A DNA stretch of 8,124 bases from JAFGOG01 sp034429215 (GTDB lineage: Bacteria > Chloroflexota > Anaerolineae > JAAYZQ01): positions 1 to 8,124 of the forward strand of contig DAOUGI010000070.1 of the NCBI GenBank assembly GCA_034429215.1. Reading direction: 5' to 3'. Position numbers and translations under genes: made by a program. Positions 1 to 6,072 of this stretch are shown piece after piece (position 1 is the stretch's first letter; each line of letters begins with the position of its first letter). Under the pieces are notes generated by a model. It did no database searches, had not been told where the DNA came from, and saw only the letters and a program-made list of their open reading frames with translations.

Positions 1-1524
1 TCCGACTTTTACGCCATGACCCAGGCCGAGACCGGCGATGCCCTGGCCCGGCTGTTCGACCGGTTTGACCGGGTGTGGGTCTATCGCATCTACGACACAG
101 TGACCGATCCGGCCGGCTTTGTCCGCGCTTGGCTGGAGGCGCGCGGAACCAGGTTTGAAGACCAGGTGTTCACCGGCGAAAGCCAGCTTCGGGTGCAGGG
201 CTACCTCACCGGGCGCGATCCGCTGGCCGATCCCCGCCTGGTCGGGCAGCCCGGCGCTGCCCTGGCCGATGGCTCGCTTGGGCTGGCCGCAGCGGCGGCG
301 CCCGAGCGAGAGGTGGCGGTGGGCCAGAGTCTCGACCTGGCCCTCGTCTGGAACGTCAATGCGCCGTCCACCGGCGATGCGATCCTTTTTGCCGGCCTGT
401 TCGACACCGACGGCCGGCGCTGGGCGCAGACCGATGACCGGCCGCTTGGCTCACTCCTGCCGCTGTCTGCCTGGCAAACCGGCAGCCTGGTCCGGACCCC
501 GCTGCGCCTGTCCGTCCTGCCGGGCACGCCGCCCGGCCGCTACCGGCTGGAGATCGGCTGGTATCAGTTTGTCGACGGGCAGCCCGTCTGGCTGCCCTGG
601 GCGGCGGGTGACAGGCTGTCCCTGGGCGAGGTGGCCGTCGTCGCGCCGGATGATTGGTGGACCCTGCCCCTGCCCGAGGTGGACTATCCTGCCGGTGTGA
701 CCGTCGGACGTGGGCTGGAGCTTGTGGGTTTGAGCGCGTCGTCATTGTCCGACCACCCCGGCGGCGCGCTGTCGCTGGATCTGGTCTGGCGGGCGCTGGG
801 CAGTGCGCCCGAAGCCGGGATAGTTGTCCTTCAACTGTCAAACGACGCCGGGCAGGTCCTGGCCGAGCAGTTGCTGGATGGCCAGGTCCCCCTGGCCGCC
901 GGTCAGGTGCTCCGCCAGCCCTGTTCGCTGGATCTGCCGGCCGGCCTGGCGCCGGGCGTCTACAACCTCCTGGTGGGCCGCCGCAGTCCCGACGGCGCCT
1001 GGCTGCCTGTCCGCCGTGGCTCGGTTGGCCTTGGCTCTACCTATCCCCTGGTCACCGTCCACGCCTTGGGCCGCTCCGTCAACCTCACCCCGCCGGCCGT
1101 CCGGTACCCTGCCGACGCCCGCTTTGGCGCCTACATCCGCCTCATCGGCTGCGACCTGCCTGCGGGAGAGGCTTCAATCCCGGTACCGGGGAGCCTGGAA
1201 TTCACCCTCTATTGGCGGTCCATCGCCCCCACCCCCGGCCGCTACAAGCTCTTTGTCCACCTGGTCGATCCGGGTAACCCGGCCGGCATCCGTGCCCAGG
1301 CCGACCTCTATCCCAGTCTGCCGACCAATACCTGGGTGCCGGGCGAGTACTTGCACGACGACGTAACTCTGGAGCTTCCGCCAGGGCTGGCCCCCGGCCG
1401 TTACGACCTGCTCGCCGGCTTTTACGACGAGGCCACCGGCGTCCGGCTGCCGGTGTTCGACCCGGCCGGGCAACCGCAGGGTGACGGCCTGCTTTTGCAG
1501 CAGATTACCCTGGACGGTGAGTGA
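1..1524 (+). CDS. C-terminal part of a large extracytoplasmic or membrane protein, possibly glycosyltransferase family 39-like (5' end outside window)
   Basis: The frame is open from base 1, and the first ATG (position 16) has no ribosome binding site, so this is a gene cut by the window edge rather than a start. The visible 507 residues hold no catalytic motif. Residues about 1-65 resemble the linker after the membrane part of ArnT/GT39-like glycosyltransferases (a motif like RVWVYRIYDT, then a phrase like VRAWLEA). The rest is three beta-rich units of about 140 residues. Each ends in the same phrase, PGRY/PGVY followed by a hydrophobic-Gly stretch, near residues 178, 318 and 464. This suggests three tandem beta-sandwich domains, probably outside the membrane. 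The gene runs directly into the next one (1-base gap). The glycosyltransferase assignment is inference from domain style; the missing N-terminus decides it. It could instead be a repeat-bearing surface protein. Confidence 0.6.
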   Translation, partial: SDFYAMTQAETGDALARLFDRFDRVWVYRIYDTVTDPAGFVRAWLEARGTRFEDQVFTGESQLRVQGYLTGRDPLADPRLVGQPGAALADGSLGLAAAAAPEREVAVGQSLDLALVWNVNAPSTGDAILFAGLFDTDGRRWAQTDDRPLGSLLPLSAWQTGSLVRTPLRLSVLPGTPPGRYRLEIGWYQFVDGQPVWLPWAAGDRLSLGEVAVVAPDDWWTLPLPEVDYPAGVTVGRGLELVGLSASSLSDHPGGALSLDLVWRALGSAPEAGIVVLQLSNDAGQVLAEQLLDGQVPLAAGQVLRQPCSLDLPAGLAPGVYNLLVGRRSPDGAWLPVRRGSVGLGSTYPLVTVHALGRSVNLTPPAVRYPADARFGAYIRLIGCDLPAGEASIPVPGSLEFTLYWRSIAPTPGRYKLFVHLVDPGNPAGIRAQADLYPSLPTNTWVPGEYLHDDVTLELPPGLAPGRYDLLAGFYDEATGVRLPVFDPAGQPQGDGLLLQQITLDGE

Positions 1525-1525
1525 C

Positions 1526-1918
1526 GTGGACCAATTTCCACCCTTTCCGAAGGATACCGGCCGCCGGCCGGTGCCCGGCCGCGAGGTCCGCGTCGAAAGC
1601 GTGGGTGTCTGTGGCTATGGAGCGGGGCAAGAGCAGGCGGCCGTCTGCCCCTACGGCTATGTGGACGTCGCCGTGGACCTCACCCCTTCCGGTGACGCGA
1701 TCCGTGTCGAGCTGGCCGTCGAACAGCCCGGCGGCGCCGAGCTGGTCAGCGTGACCATGATCGACCACTGCCGGCCCGAGATCGACCGCAGGCTGGTCCT
1801 GCGCCGGCCGCCGGAGCCGGGCGTGCACACCCTGCACGTTGGGGTCTTTTTCCGAGACGAGCTGGTTGACCACGTACAAAAGTGCTTTTCCTTTGGCTCG
1901 CCGGAGGGGCCGGCCTGA
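1526..1918 (+). CDS. Small soluble four-cysteine protein of unknown function
   Basis: This is a 130-residue protein that I do not recognise. I chose the GTG at 1526: GGTGAG at 1516-1521 lies 4 bases upstream, and the codon follows the previous stop by one base. A GTG at 1517 and an ATG at 1481 are in frame but overlap the upstream gene and are less likely. It has no signal peptide and no membrane segment. Alternating hydrophobic residues suggest an all-beta fold. Four cysteines sit at residues 29, 41, 82 and 120; the first two lie in similar short phrases (CGYG and CPYG). The stop codon overlaps the start of the M50 protease gene by one base, so the two are almost certainly co-translated. It might be a partner or substrate of that protease, but nothing in the sequence proves it. 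Confidence 0.75.
   Translation: MDQFPPFPKDTGRRPVPGREVRVESVGVCGYGAGQEQAAVCPYGYVDVAVDLTPSGDAIRVELAVEQPGGAELVSVTMIDHCRPEIDRRLVLRRPPEPGVHTLHVGVFFRDELVDHVQKCFSFGSPEGPA
1903..1909 (+). promoter_or_regulatory. Strong ribosome binding site fixing the M50 protease start
   Basis: GGAGGGG lies 8 bases before the ATG at 1918. It supports that ATG over the in-frame ATG at 1882, which lies inside the upstream gene. The TGATG overlap (stop 1916-1918, start 1918-1920) indicates translational coupling. Confidence 0.75.
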
Positions 1919-3030
1919 TGGGATTTCTCAATTGGCCGCCGACCTGGACCATGCTGCTGCTCTTGCCGGCGCTGTTCTTGAGCTTTACGGTGCACGAGCT
2001 GTCCCACGCCGTGGTCGCCTATCTGCTGGGCGACACCAGCCAGGTGGAGCGCAAACGCCTGACCTTCAACCCGCTCCGGCACGTATCCTGGGTGGGCCTG
2101 GGCCTCTTTCTGTTGATCGGCATCGGCTGGGCCAAGCCGGTGTGGATCGACTATAGCCGGCTGCGCATCAAGAACCAGTCGTTGGGCATCTTTCTGATAG
2201 TTATTGCCGGGGCGGTTGGCAACCTCCTGTTGGCTTTGGTCGTCTTGATGGGACTGGTGGTAACAGCGCTCATCGTCTGGGCGGCCAAGGGGGTGGCGCC
2301 CAGCGACGTGGTCCTGTTTCTCGTCCCCACAACCCCTGGGCTCGACATGCAGGGGCTCGCGGCGGCGTTGAGCAGCTACCTGCTCAACGTCAACCTGTTG
2401 CTGGCTTTCTTTAACCTGGTGCCCATACCGCCGCTCGACGGCTTTACGGCCCTGGTCAGCCTGGTCAGCCTGATTCGCGGCGCCCTCAAGGGGGGTGGGT
2501 CGCGGCAATCGGCTCCCCAGGCGCCGGCGACGGCCGAGACTGGCGAGGCTGCCCTCCCCAGCCCGGCCCACATCCATTTTACCATCGGGCTCGAGTACCA
2601 CAACCAGGGCCAGTTGGACGAGGCGGTCGTCCGCTACCGGCAGGCCATCGAGCAGGACCCGCACTTTTCCCTCGCCTACTATAACCTGGGCCTGGTCTAT
2701 CTGGCCAAAGGCCGGACGACGCTGGCCGCCGGCGCTTTCCGCTCGGCCATGCAGTACACCACCGATCATCGTCTGTGGAAAACAGCCGAGACGCGCCTGC
2801 GGGAGATTGACGTGGCCGGCCAGGAGCCGGAAATGGCGCCCGGGCCTGTGCTGCCCCCGCTGGAGCTGGGCGCCCCTGTCGAGGCGCCGGCTGACACGCC
2901 CCAGCGGCTCGATCCCGCCATAGCCCGCCAGGTGTGGCTGCGCCTGGCCTTTGGCGGGGCCGCGTTTGTCTTCCTGCTGGTCACAGCCTGGCTGTTTGTT
3001 ACCCTGGTGACCCTGAACGGACTGGGCTAA
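1918..3030 (+). CDS. Site-2-type zinc metalloprotease (peptidase family M50) fused to TPRs
   Basis: This is a 370-residue membrane protein. HELSH at residues 26-30 is the HExxH zinc motif inside the first membrane helix. N166 to G174-175 gives the second motif (NxxPxPxLDG), with Asp174 as the third zinc ligand. Family phrases NPLRH (51-55) and GWAKPV (70-75) match the YwhC-like branch of site-2 proteases. Membrane segments lie near 10-36, 57-72, 88-122 and 148-188. A Pro/Ala linker leads to two TPR units (about 219-286), then a second Pro-rich linker and a single C-terminal membrane helix (about 340-366). Family members cleave membrane-embedded substrates such as anti-sigma factors; the substrate here is unknown. 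The TPR part may present partners at the membrane. It ends a coupled three-gene run; a tRNA promoter begins 22 bases after its stop. Confidence 0.92.
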   Translation: MGFLNWPPTWTMLLLLPALFLSFTVHELSHAVVAYLLGDTSQVERKRLTFNPLRHVSWVGLGLFLLIGIGWAKPVWIDYSRLRIKNQSLGIFLIVIAGAVGNLLLALVVLMGLVVTALIVWAAKGVAPSDVVLFLVPTTPGLDMQGLAAALSSYLLNVNLLLAFFNLVPIPPLDGFTALVSLVSLIRGALKGGGSRQSAPQAPATAETGEAALPSPAHIHFTIGLEYHNQGQLDEAVVRYRQAIEQDPHFSLAYYNLGLVYLAKGRTTLAAGAFRSAMQYTTDHRLWKTAETRLREIDVAGQEPEMAPGPVLPPLELGAPVEAPADTPQRLDPAIARQVWLRLAFGGAAFVFLLVTAWLFVTLVTLNGLG

Positions 3031-3051
3031 CGGTAACAGCCTCCTGCAAAG

Positions 3052-3080
3052 TTGACGAATCTGAATAACTCCGGTATAAT
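3052..3080 (+). promoter_or_regulatory. Sigma-70-type promoter for the tRNA pair
   Basis: TTGACG (3052-3057) and TATAAT (3075-3080) are separated by exactly 17 bases. The predicted transcription start, about 3087, is only a few bases before the first tRNA, as expected for a stable-RNA promoter. Confidence 0.8.
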
Positions 3081-3090
3081 CTGCCCACGC

Positions 3091-3162
3091 TGCGGGGTGG
3101 AGCAGTGGCAGCTCGTTGGGCTCATAACCCAAAGGTCAGGGGTTCGAATCCTCTCCCCGCTA
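3091..3162 (+). tRNA. Initiator tRNA-fMet (anticodon CAU)
   Basis: A full cloverleaf folds in 72 bases. Anticodon CAT is at 3123-3125 in the loop CTCATAA. Three initiator marks are visible: bases 1 and 72 do not pair (T at 3091 against T at 3161), three G-C pairs close the anticodon loop (GGG 3118-3120 with CCC 3128-3130), and the D-stem has A11-T24 instead of the elongator pyrimidine-purine pair. The T loop is TTCGAAT. The T stem has one G-T pair. The 3' end reads A then CCT, so CCA is not encoded and must be added. The T-T pair at 1-72 differs from the usual C-A of bacteria but keeps the mismatch that formylation needs. Confidence 0.93.
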
Positions 3163-3178
3163 CCTGATAGATAGCTGG

Positions 3179-3211
3179 AATGGCAGATAGCAGATGGAGC
3201 TATCTGCCATT
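3179..3211. repeat. 12-bp perfect inverted repeat between the two tRNAs
   Basis: Arms 3179-3190 and 3200-3211 are exact reverse complements (aatggcagatag type) around a 9-base loop. The surrounding bases repeat GATAG several times. There is no T-run after it, so it is unlikely to be an intrinsic terminator. It may be an RNA-processing hairpin in the tRNA precursor or a copy of a short intergenic repeat. Confidence 0.7.
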
Positions 3212-3227
3212 GCCTATCGCTTTATAA

Positions 3228-3299
3228 GGCGAGGTAGCTCAATGGCAGAGCAGGGGACTCATAAGCCCTTGGTTGCAGGTTCAAATCCCGCCCTCGCCA
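3228..3299 (+). tRNA. Elongator tRNA with CAU anticodon (Met or Ile2)
   Basis: A cloverleaf of 72 bases with a perfect 7-bp acceptor stem (GGCGAGG with CCTCGCC), D stem GCTC/GAGC with pyrimidine-11 (elongator type), loop CTCATAA with anticodon CAT at 3260-3262, and T loop TTCAAAT. There are two non-pairs: A-G at 31-39, and A-C at 51-63 in the T stem. CCA is not encoded. The anticodon arm and the TGGT variable loop recall bacterial Ile2 tRNAs, whose CAU is modified to read AUA, but elongator Met tRNAs can look the same. I cannot separate the two by eye. No promoter of its own is visible, so it is probably made from the fMet promoter. Confidence 0.88.
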
Positions 3300-3326
3300 T
3301 TAGAAGGAAATAGGAATGATGGCAAA

Positions 3327-3363
3327 GCAAACAGGCTCCCACTGAAAACGGGAGCCTGTTTGC
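3327..3363 (+). terminator. 14-bp perfect hairpin after the tRNA pair, probable terminator
   Basis: Arms 3327-3340 and 3350-3363 are exact reverse complements with a GC-rich core, around the loop ACTGAAAAC. Its position 27 bases after the second tRNA fits a transcript end. The T-run on the 3' side is short and lies inside the stem (GTTTGC), followed by ATACTG, so it is not a textbook intrinsic terminator. Being symmetric, it could also act on the minus strand, or be a mobile repeat copy. Confidence 0.45.
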
Positions 3364-3370
3364 ATACTGT

Positions 3371-3399
3371 GGCAATAGGCACTATGAAGGCAATAGGCA
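3371..3399. repeat. Two 11-bp direct repeats upstream of the acidic orphan gene
   Basis: The word GGCAATAGGCA occurs at 3371-3381 and 3389-3399, starting 18 bases apart, and ends 20 bases before the start codon at 3419. This could be a pair of regulator sites or simple intergenic repeat debris. No convincing promoter was found here; TTGCAT (3360-3365) and TATGAA (3383-3388), 17 bases apart, are a weak candidate. Confidence 0.55.
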
Positions 3400-3418
3400 T
3401 CGTAACAGGGGGTAAGGA

Positions 3419-4069
3419 ATGAATACCGAAGAAAAAGACATGGATGCCTTTTCAGATAGCCCCGGTCCTAGACCCAAGGTTTCTCGCCGCAGGTGGTTCG
3501 TCGCTGGAAGTTGTGGGGGTGTTTTCCTTCTTACTGTAATCTGTGTAGTAGTGTTGCTGTGGGTAACGAGCAAGGCTGGTGATCAAGTCGATGTCATAGA
3601 GCTGGATTCGACTACCGTAGCCACATTTTCACCTGAAATGCAGGCGACTGTGCAAGCTGCCATGGACGGTCAGGCGCGCGGTTTGGATGGTGCTGAGGTC
3701 ACGGTTTACCGAGCGTACAACTATCGCGGCTTTAGCTGGATAGAACCTGTCAAGGGTGCTAAGCTGGTGGCCATTGACGTTGGGCTTGCTGGCTATAGTG
3801 AAGGTATCGATTTGGATGATATCGACATAATTGATGGCGAGACAGACGAGAATTATGGCAGCGACCCAGATATTGTATTCTTAACTGATGAAGGAGAACC
3901 TTTCCCGGACAACCAACCTTCACAGAGCTTTGGTGAGCCGATTCGAGTGTTGCTGATCTATGCTGTACGAGAGAGCACCGAATCAATCAAGCTGGGTTAT
4001 TGGGGTAGTGAAATCGTGTCGGAGCCAGTAGTACTGGAGGAAGATGGCCTTGCGCTGCCAGCGCCGTGA
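3419..4069 (+). CDS. Membrane-anchored acidic protein of unknown function
   Basis: A 216-residue protein that I do not recognise. AGGGGG at 3407-3412 lies 6 bases before the ATG, supporting this start. Residues 1-25 are hydrophilic and end in a basic patch (RRR at 23-25). Residues about 27-50 form one membrane helix, and 51-216 should face outward by the positive-inside rule. The outer part is strongly acidic, above all at 130-150 (repeated DD, DI and DE), which hints at metal binding or a beta-rich domain; I cannot name a family. Codons are clearly more AT-rich than in the flanking genes, and an integrase stump lies on the opposite strand just downstream, so it is probably acquired DNA or a leftover cargo gene. 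Confidence 0.7.
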   Translation: MNTEEKDMDAFSDSPGPRPKVSRRRWFVAGSCGGVFLLTVICVVVLLWVTSKAGDQVDVIELDSTTVATFSPEMQATVQAAMDGQARGLDGAEVTVYRAYNYRGFSWIEPVKGAKLVAIDVGLAGYSEGIDLDDIDIIDGETDENYGSDPDIVFLTDEGEPFPDNQPSQSFGEPIRVLLIYAVRESTESIKLGYWGSEIVSEPVVLEEDGLALPAP

Positions 4070-4243
4070 GGATGCTCCTCTGAATATCAGGTTGTACCCA
4101 TAAGTTCCCCACCTCGTCGCGCTGAAACGGTCATGCTTGCGCCGTAGGTCGCCTTGCTCAAAGACCGCATAGAATGACTTGGTTGTCTCTGCACTCTCAT
4201 GGCCTATCAGGTCCGCCAAGCTTGCCAAATCCCCATCAGCCAT
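3983..4243 (-). pseudogene. C-terminal stump of a tyrosine recombinase (phage or ICE integrase type)
   Basis: Only the last part of the catalytic domain is recognisable (about 4121-4243, 41 residues). It shows the LADLIGH phrase, then the ETT motif and a tail, DLRRKHDRF, typical of Xer-like integrases. The matching frame seems to continue a few codons upstream (to about 4249) but then meets a stop. The Arg and first His boxes that should precede it are absent because the neighbouring DUF2249 gene occupies that DNA. The nucleophile region is also odd: 9 residues after the motif His, where XerD-type enzymes have Tyr, there is Phe, with Tyr one place later. After residue 45 the frame reads as non-family sequence and overlaps the end of the acidic gene. 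This is a dead remnant. Confidence 0.75.
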
Positions 4244-4760
4244 CAGGCAATTCCCGGCAGAAATAGATCACATATCCCTGCTCGCCCTGCGTCACCCAGT
4301 GCGATATCCCCAGGCTGGATGCCTTGTCCACCAGTGGCGCCGGCATAAACGGCGCCGCCAGCTTATAGACCTCCCCCGGCGCCATGGCTTGCAGGTCGGC
4401 GATCACCTGGTTCACCGGCTGTTCCCCTGCCGCCAGCATCCCCCTCGCGTCCAGCCCGCCTGTCACCCGCGCCTCCGAAAACCAGGCCGGCCGTTCCGTC
4501 CTATAGGCCGCCGCCGCCTCGCCGGCAAACCGGTCCTGTCCCACCTCTTTCCTGAGGCTGTTGATCAGATCCTCCACCTTCACATTGCCAATAGTGGCCG
4601 CCTGCTGCAGGGTCGTGATCCGGGCGATCGTCCGGCGCAGCACCGGGTTCCTCAGCTTCTCAAAAGCCGGCACATACCCGACCAGCGCCTGTTCCAACTG
4701 CGGATAGGCGCTCAGCAGCTCGGCCACCTTCGTCTTGGGTGTGATAACAAGCTCGGCCAT
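4236..4760 (-). CDS. DUF1858-DUF2249 two-domain protein
   Basis: This protein has 174 residues from the ATG at 4760. GAGG (4770-4773) lies 9 bases before it, whereas the in-frame ATG at 4769 would touch that site; 4769 remains possible. Residues about 5-70 are a DUF1858-type helical domain (TPKTKVAELL, then a LRNPVLRRTIARITTL phrase). Residues about 99-168 are a DUF2249 domain related to the TusA-like sulphur-carrier fold (LDARG, then APGEVYKL). Many DUF1858 proteins carry a redox Cys pair; this one has none in that domain, and its only Cys is near the C-terminus. It follows the DUF438 gene by about 12 bases, so one mRNA is likely. DUF1858 and DUF2249 families often sit near hybrid-cluster-protein and NO-related genes; a role here in redox or NO response is inference. 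Confidence 0.88.
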   Translation of the reverse strand: MAELVITPKTKVAELLSAYPQLEQALVGYVPAFEKLRNPVLRRTIARITTLQQAATIGNVKVEDLINSLRKEVGQDRFAGEAAAAYRTERPAWFSEARVTGGLDARGMLAAGEQPVNQVIADLQAMAPGEVYKLAAPFMPAPLVDKASSLGISHWVTQGEQGYVIYFCRELPDG

Positions 4761-4772
4761 CTTCACCATCCT

Positions 4773-6002
4773 CTACACGTATGACAGGATGCGCTTTTCG
4801 CCTTCCAGCGCCCTGTAGCCGGTCAGGTCCTGTGAGACCTCCAGAGTGCCAAGGTACTCCCCTTCGTCGTTGCGCAGGGCAAAGTACTCGATGTGGATCA
4901 TCCTGCCGTGCATGTTGATCCAGAAAGGCGCCCGGTTGTGCTTGCCGCTCCTGAAATCCTCCAGGATCTTGTCCACGATGTGGGCGCTGGCCGGCGGGTG
5001 GCACTGGCGCACGTCGCGGCCGAGGATCGCCCGGTTCCGCTGGAAAATCCTGTCCTTGCTCTGGGAAAAGTACTTGACCTTGTCGTCGCTGCCCACGAAA
5101 GTGATATCGACCGGCAGCGTGTTCAGGATAGCCACCAGGTCTTGCACAGCCAGGCTCCCCGAAGGCATCTGGATCTTGCCTCCCTGCAATTGGGTGACCT
5201 CCGCCTCGGCCGTCGTGACCCCCGGAGGGGCCCACATCGCCGGCGGATCGTACAGGCAAAAGCCAAACTCTGGCGTCTGTTTCTGGATCTCGTACCAGTC
5301 GCCGTCCGACAGCGCGTCCATCAGCATCGGGAAGAGGATCTCTTCCTCCTTGACGATCATGTCGGCCACGCCCTTGGCCGCCGGCTGGAGGACCATCTCG
5401 GCCGACGCCAGCAGCTCCTCCTTGGTCATGCTCGGCGTTTTCAGCACCTCCAGGCTTCCCTTCAACAGGTCCCTGATTTCGTCGTGCTTGCCCCACATCA
5501 CCTTGGGTGGCCCGGTGACGCCGCCCCGTTCCAGATACGGAAACAGCAGGTACTCCTTGCGCAGATAGTGCTTGTCCACGTCCATGATCTGGTTGAACAG
5601 GGCGGTCAGATCCAGCGTGGTCGCCCGCAGCTCGGCCTCGTCGACCTGTGCCAGGGCGGCGAGCCGGGCATTCGCCTGGTCGATCACGGCGGCCAGCGCC
5701 TTGTTCTCCTGCATGAGGACGTCCATGGGGTGGCCCTGGGGCACCGTCTTGCGCGCGCTCAGATCGACGTGGCCCTCCAGGACCGCCGAGTGCACATCGC
5801 ACAGCTTGAGCAGCTCCTCCTGGGGCAGCCCTTCCTGCAAAAGCTCCTGCTCGACCTCTACGACCTCACCATAAGGAATGGCGCCCAACGTCTGCACCAG
5901 CTCCTGGTGGACGACCTCCTCCGGGGTTCCGGCGTGGAGTTTGAGCAGCAGCTCCTTCAGCCTTGCCTTTCTGGCCCTCGAATTGTCTATATTCTTGCTC
6001 AT
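4773..6002 (-). CDS. DUF438-hemerythrin-PAS protein, probable redox/NO/O2-responsive protein
   Basis: A 409-residue cytoplasmic protein. Residues about 10-82 are a DUF438 domain ending in LCDVHSAVLEGH. Residues about 91-232 are a hemerythrin-like (HHE) helical bundle with H91, E99, H145, E150, H173 and E220 as candidate di-iron ligands and two LFP helix ends. Residues about 285-400 are a PAS domain with the CHPPAS phrase (334-339) typical of this family. At residue 215, where the repeat of the H145-E150 pattern would put a second His, there is Met, so the metal site may differ from true hemerythrins. The start is secure: GGAGG (6011-6015) is 8 bases upstream. Families of this type bind O2 or NO or handle iron; the exact role here is not visible. 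It heads the operon with the DUF1858-DUF2249 gene. Confidence 0.93.
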   Translation of the reverse strand: MSKNIDNSRARKARLKELLLKLHAGTPEEVVHQELVQTLGAIPYGEVVEVEQELLQEGLPQEELLKLCDVHSAVLEGHVDLSARKTVPQGHPMDVLMQENKALAAVIDQANARLAALAQVDEAELRATTLDLTALFNQIMDVDKHYLRKEYLLFPYLERGGVTGPPKVMWGKHDEIRDLLKGSLEVLKTPSMTKEELLASAEMVLQPAAKGVADMIVKEEEILFPMLMDALSDGDWYEIQKQTPEFGFCLYDPPAMWAPPGVTTAEAEVTQLQGGKIQMPSGSLAVQDLVAILNTLPVDITFVGSDDKVKYFSQSKDRIFQRNRAILGRDVRQCHPPASAHIVDKILEDFRSGKHNRAPFWINMHGRMIHIEYFALRNDEGEYLGTLEVSQDLTGYRALEGEKRILSYV

Positions 6003-6010
6003 ATCTTCTT

Positions 6011-6015
6011 CCTCC
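6011..6015 (-). promoter_or_regulatory. Ribosome binding site of the DUF438 gene
   Basis: GGAGG on the minus strand lies 8 bases before the ATG at 6002, which fixes that start. Confidence 0.8.
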
Positions 6016-6043
6016 CGAATATGCTCTTGCCAATGGTGTCTCC

Positions 6044-6072
6044 ATTATACAACATCGACTGGCCCAGGTCTA
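6044..6072 (-). promoter_or_regulatory. Promoter of the DUF438 operon
   Basis: Read on the minus strand, TAGACC (6072-6067, 4 of 6 matches to the -35 box) and a perfect TATAAT (6049-6044) are 17 bases apart. The predicted start is about 6037, giving a leader of roughly 35 bases. The weak -35 box fits a promoter that needs an activator. Confidence 0.65.

Noticed and set aside
1657..3132. 491-residue open frame on the minus strand opposite the M50 gene
   Set aside because: It is the antisense of clear M50 and TPR coding sequence, is Gln/Arg-rich with no domain, and has no ribosome site. Long antisense frames are expected at this GC content.
3223..3228. TATAAG just before the second tRNA as its own promoter
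   Set aside because: It would start transcription inside the tRNA, and no -35 box lies at the right distance.
3179..3399. Closely spaced repeats as a CRISPR array
   Set aside because: The repeats differ from each other, are 11-14 bases long, and there is no regular repeat-spacer pattern or cas gene.
4068..4080. GAGGA-TGC-TCCTC hairpin at the end of the acidic gene as a terminator
   Set aside because: The stem is only 5 bp with a 3-base loop and no T-run, so it is too weak to call.
3278..4300. Possible attachment-site duplication of the second tRNA 3' end near the integrase stump
   Set aside because: I looked for a repeat of the T-arm and acceptor sequence in 4070-4300; only short partial likenesses such as CCCCACCTCGTCG were found, not a convincing direct repeat.
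4660..5802. 380-residue minus-strand frame overlapping the DUF438 gene in another phase
   Set aside because: It has Gly/Arg/Pro-rich, low-complexity composition, while the 409-residue frame shows domains, a ribosome site and a promoter.
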